64,000 bases of DNA. It comes from Jacaranda mimosifolia (taxonomy: Eukaryota > Streptophyta > Magnoliopsida > Lamiales > Bignoniaceae). Position 1 is the stretch's first letter. Each line of letters begins with the position of its first letter. The stretch lies in assembly GCA_018894105.1 (NCBI GenBank), contig CM032121.1:6428507-6492506 (forward strand), in the 5' to 3' direction. Below, piece by piece: positions 60,814 to 64,000 of this stretch. The notes under the pieces were generated by a model that saw nothing but the letters and a program-made list of their open reading frames with translations, was not told the origin of the DNA and searched no databases. Both the position numbers and the translations under genes were made by a program.

Positions 60814-60842
60814 ATATCAAACACACAATAAGAACTTAGTGA

Positions 60843-62532
60843 TAAGAGTAAGCAAAGTTATCCATTAATCGAAAAAATTAATCACCAGACCAAACTGAAA
60901 TCGAATTCATTGAACTGTTTTGTTCAATTGATTTTCGGTTTGGTTAATGGTTAATTTTTTTATAATTTTTTGATTTTTCGGTTCGATTTGTTTAGTTTCT
61001 ACAAAAAAACTCAGTTAATTACTAATTTGACCGAATTTTTCAAAATAATATTATTTTATGCTAAGATTAAAAACCTATCTTATCCACCAAATAAATCATT
61101 ATGTAGATGTCAAAATTAATTGTGTGATTAACATCTATATATTGAGGATATAATGAGATTGAGTATTTAATAAAAGGTCTATCTCTACATGTACAACAGA
61201 AATTAAACTGTTTACATACCGTACGTCTTCATCTTACATTAGGCTTTCCATAATCTACATGTTACATGAAGATTTTAAACTTGCATTTATTGATTGCTAA
61301 TCTTGTTAACAATATTTATTTTAGGACATCTGAAGGAAAAGACAGAGAAGAGTCGCCACCCATTAAACTGACTAGAGAATAGTGTATTAATCAATTTCAG
61401 TACATTAAACGGTTAATAATTTTCATGCATATTTGTGAATTAACTGATCGGTTCAGTCGGTTAATTTTCCAAACAACCTATGCTCACCCCTAGGGCTGTA
61501 AATGGATATTAAACGGTACGGATACACTGTATCTGTATTCATATTCGTTTAAATTTTGTAATATCCATATTCGTATTCGTATCTAACGGATTTTTTTTTT
61601 AATAATATCCGAATTTGTATTCGTCGGATATTAACCGAATTCTGATATATCCGTATTCGATTATAATTATTAGGATATATCCATTTGTAAATATCCAAAT
61701 ATCCATTTATAAATATTTGAATATCCGTTTATAAATATCCGAATATCCGAATCCATTAACTTATAATAAAATGCATATTTTTTCTAATAAATTTCATTAC
61801 AAAAAAGTTTACCACTTTATTTTAAAATTAAAAAGTTAATTATTCTTGATTTAGTTATTTTTTCTAATTAATTATTGACTTTATGATTAATTAATATTAA
61901 TAAAATGACACTAGTATAAATTAATTATAAAGTCAAGTAACAATAATTTTATATTGATTAATTTTATCATTCATATATTGATTTTTTAATTTTTTTTCTT
62001 GATTTAGCAATGTATAATTATCATTACTATTGTCTATCGATTCTTCATAATCCTTAACTACTAATTTTTTTCTTATTAATTTTTTAATTACAAATTTATA
62101 CTTATATTCATTTATATATGAATTATGAGATTTCATATTGAAAAAATAAAAATAATTTATTATGTGTAATAATATATTATATATGACAATTTTTTTAAAT
62201 ATTATTTATATATTAAAATACATGAAAAATTAGAATATATTATATAATAATTTTTTAAATATTATTTATCGGATACAGATAATGGATTTAATTAAATTAC
62301 TGATAATCGAATATATAAACGGATATATCCAATGGATATGTATTCGAATCAGATAATAAACAGAACGAATAGGCAATTACCATATTCGTATCCATTTACA
62401 ATAGAAAATCTACTAATTGAATACGGATAATATCCGCTTTAAACGGATACGGATAATATGCCCTATAAATGAATTCGGATGCGAACAGTAAACGAATTTT
62501 TAAATATCCATTTATAGCCTTACTCACCCCTA
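60843..62532. mobile_element. hAT-like element with nested hAT-like insertion, perfect 8-bp TSD
   Basis: Starts TAAGAGTAAGCA and ends TGCTCACCCCTA (9 of 12 terminal bases complementary). Flanked by CTTAGTGA at 60835-60842 and 62533-62540. Contains TTCGGTTTGGTT-type repeats resembling window bases 1-260. The paralogous empty site is at about 9178-9190 (gaacttagtgacatc). A second element (61491-62522) is inserted near its right end. Confidence 0.8.
61491..62522. mobile_element. Nested hAT-like element, perfect 8-bp TSD
   Basis: Begins TAGGGCTGTAAATGGATATT and ends ATATCCATTTATAGCCTTA. The flanks CTCACCCC at 61483-61490 and 62523-62530 are identical. The interior is AT-rich with GGATA/TATCC repeats; the 67-codon frame at 61933-62136 is AT-driven and is not a transposase. 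Same family as 27457-28276. Confidence 0.88.
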
Positions 62533-62540
62533 CTTAGTGA

Positions 62541-63440
62541 CATTAATAAAAATAGTGTACAGGGCTGCACAGCGCTCCAAGGCGTGCTTTTAACTCTTAG
62601 TTCAATTTTTGTGATAATAATTCAACTTAGACGCTGTATTAGGAGTGTGTTTTAAGATCAATTTTGAGTGTGGAAAACATTTTGAGGTGTAATCGGATTG
62701 GGATTTTAAGTGATTGAGGGAGACAAGTATTGTGAGATTGAGATTTGAAATGGAAATTTCTTTGTACACCTCAAACTTGATTAATAATTTTTTTTCTCTT
62801 TGTTCTATGGATGTAGACTATCAATTGAAGCTGACTATGATAAATCTTGTTACAATTTATTGTTGTGTATTTGATTTCTTGTTTATTTCGTATTTCTACA
62901 TTTATTAGTCAGATTGAGTACAAGATACTTTTGACGATTTGTACAAATGATAACTTAGTTATTCTTATAGCAGAAGCTATAAAAGTAGAATTTAAATAAC
63001 TCAAATATGCATAATATTGATGTAATGAAATAAAAAATATAAGTACCTCACAATATATAGCGAAGATAGAACCTCCAAATAATTTATTTTGTTAATTATA
63101 TTTGATATCACTAAAACCTGCAACTTACAAAAATGGGACAAACAATATATCTTTTACCTTCTTTAGCGAAAATTATAACAGTATGTATTCTTATTTTCTT
63201 AAACAAGCTAGACAACAACTCAAAGTAACGTAAAATAATATATTTATTTTTCAGTATCTTGTATGCTCCTCATGGTTTAGGTATTATTCTAACCCATTAA
63301 TAATCTTGCCAGCTAATAACAATATAGATATTCAACGGGGGTTTCCATGATTCCTTCATATGTGTTCTCCTTGGACCTTATTCTTAATTTGAAAGGAAGT
63401 GTCATTAGGCGATCAACTTAATGGATGTGCCTATCTGCAG
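62541..63440 (+). other. NLR-E upstream region (module P, copy 6)
   Basis: 62690-63440 matches 13690-14355 (tgtgagattgagatttgaaatg, aagctgactatgat, tgatatcactaaaacctgcaact, gtattcttattttctt). 62541-62690 is unassigned. The open frames at 62714-62908 and 63399-63593 are module sequence, not genes. Confidence 0.72.
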
Positions 63441-63552
63441 TTTCCTCCATTTCTATCTTCACTTTCCAACACCTCTTCTGTGCTAAATTTTACAAGTTTA
63501 ATAACCTCAGCTATACATACTTTTCAATCCCAACTGCTAAACAACGAGAGAA
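63441..63552 (+). promoter_or_regulatory. Conserved 5' leader of NLR-E
   Basis: TTTCCTCCATTTCTATCTTC, ACACCTCTTCTGTGCTAAAT, TAACCTCAGCTAT and CTTTTCAATCCCAACTGCTA lead into AGAGAAATGG, the same block order as NLR-D and NLR-B. It is kept although the gene behind it is broken. Confidence 0.5.
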
Positions 63553-63805
63553 ATGGATTCTTGCTGCAGACAAACTGGATTTCATGTTTTTGAAGAAATA
63601 ATAGAATGGAGGAGGAGGCCACATTTGATTCCTGCAGAAGCCACAATTCCCTGGAGAGCGTCATATCTTTCAGCTGTTCATGACTATGTCTTAAAATTGG
63701 GCATCAACTCTGACTTCAGACTACTGACTATGCAAAGAATTTGTCAGAATTTGAAGCAGTGTAGTATATAGATTCCTTCATTTTCACCACAGATCAATTC
63801 ACCTA
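63553..63805 (+). pseudogene. NLR-E: truncated R1-like NLR remnant
   Basis: The ATG at 63553 opens MDSCCRQTGFHVFEEIIEWR, HLIPAEATIPWRAS and AVHDYVLKLGINSDFRLL, nearly identical to NLR-D residues 1-58. At about 63741 the sequence jumps from the position of NLR-D base 14670 to base 14998 (gtcagaatttgaagcagt), deleting about 330 bp across a shared TTTGT, and the frame ends at TAG. A further short match (ttccttc.tttt.ccac.gatcaatt) reaches 63805; beyond that similarity ends. No NB-ARC or LRR is present in the window, and 63806-64000 shows nothing recognisable. Confidence 0.85.
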
Positions 63806-64000
63806 AAGTAGATGTATTGAACTTCAAACATGATATGTTCATCATTTCCTTTTTATTTAAAAAAACATTATAACAGCATAATTTTCTTTAACTAATATCG
63901 GAACAAATAAGAGATGTACTCTGTTTTTTTAATTAAAGTTAAGAAAAATATAAAATGAAAAAAGTGTAGGACTTTTAAGACATTAAATTTTATTTTAAAA

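Noticed and set aside
61933..62136. Possible transposase fragment within the nested hAT-like element
   Set aside because: Its composition is Asn/Lys/Tyr from AT-rich DNA, without hAT dimerisation or catalytic motifs.

Overview
The window is an AT-rich plant nuclear region built around a cluster of coiled-coil NLR (NB-ARC/leucine-rich-repeat) disease-resistance genes. They resemble the late blight R1/R1A-type family: a long N-terminal R1-like domain, an Rx-type coiled coil, NB-ARC and LRR, with one short intron just after the VHD motif. That family is typical of asterid eudicots, so an asterid host is the best guess; the species cannot be named from the sequence. No tRNA, rRNA or CRISPR feature was seen.

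Layout of the NLRs. NLR-A (minus, 3574-6907) is a full-length pseudogene, followed at 2479-3200 by an extra orphan LRR tail from a different paralogue. NLR-D (plus, 14476-17792, two exons) has an open frame of about 1064 residues with a shifted C terminus. NLR-C (minus, 18921-22407) is a decayed pseudogene broken by a TRIM retroelement concatemer and cut at its 3' end against a Copia fragment. NLR-B (minus, 36318-39682, two exons) is intact at about 1081 residues. NLR-E (plus, 63553-63805) is a short deleted remnant at the right edge.

Duplication structure. A divergent spacer (minus NLR - spacer - plus NLR) is present three times: 6908-14475, 22408-27450 and 51018-63552. These differ mainly by transposon insertions, so each copy gives an empty-site control for the others. 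The 1-1.5 kb region upstream of plus-type NLRs recurs six times (about 13.6-14.5, 26.8-28.3, 28.3-29.4, 39.7-41.3, 43.4-45.0 and 62.7-63.5 kb). Three copies have lost their gene, and two of those sit head to head as a long inverted repeat around 28.4 kb.

Transposons fill most of the rest. Many are delimited by target-site duplications (TSDs) readable in the sequence. They comprise a 6.7 kb Mutator-like element (51365-58093) with a broken transposase and a GRF-type zinc-finger ORF; a smaller MULE with a second GRF fragment (41347-42087); MULE-type MITEs (8228-8956, 33441-33740); hAT-like elements (429-1114, 27457-28276, 60843-62532 with 61491-62522 nested inside, and a degenerate one at 59122-60813); Harbinger-like MITEs; solo LTRs (11124-12015, 29424-31838, 45048-51012 with 45227-48219 nested inside); three Copia remnants; a LINE tail; and the TRIM concatemer (20623-22008).

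No clearly new molecular system is encoded here. The most unusual structures are the head-to-head TRIM concatemer with two U5 ends, the repeated association of GRF zinc fingers with MULEs, and the palindrome of NLR upstream regions.
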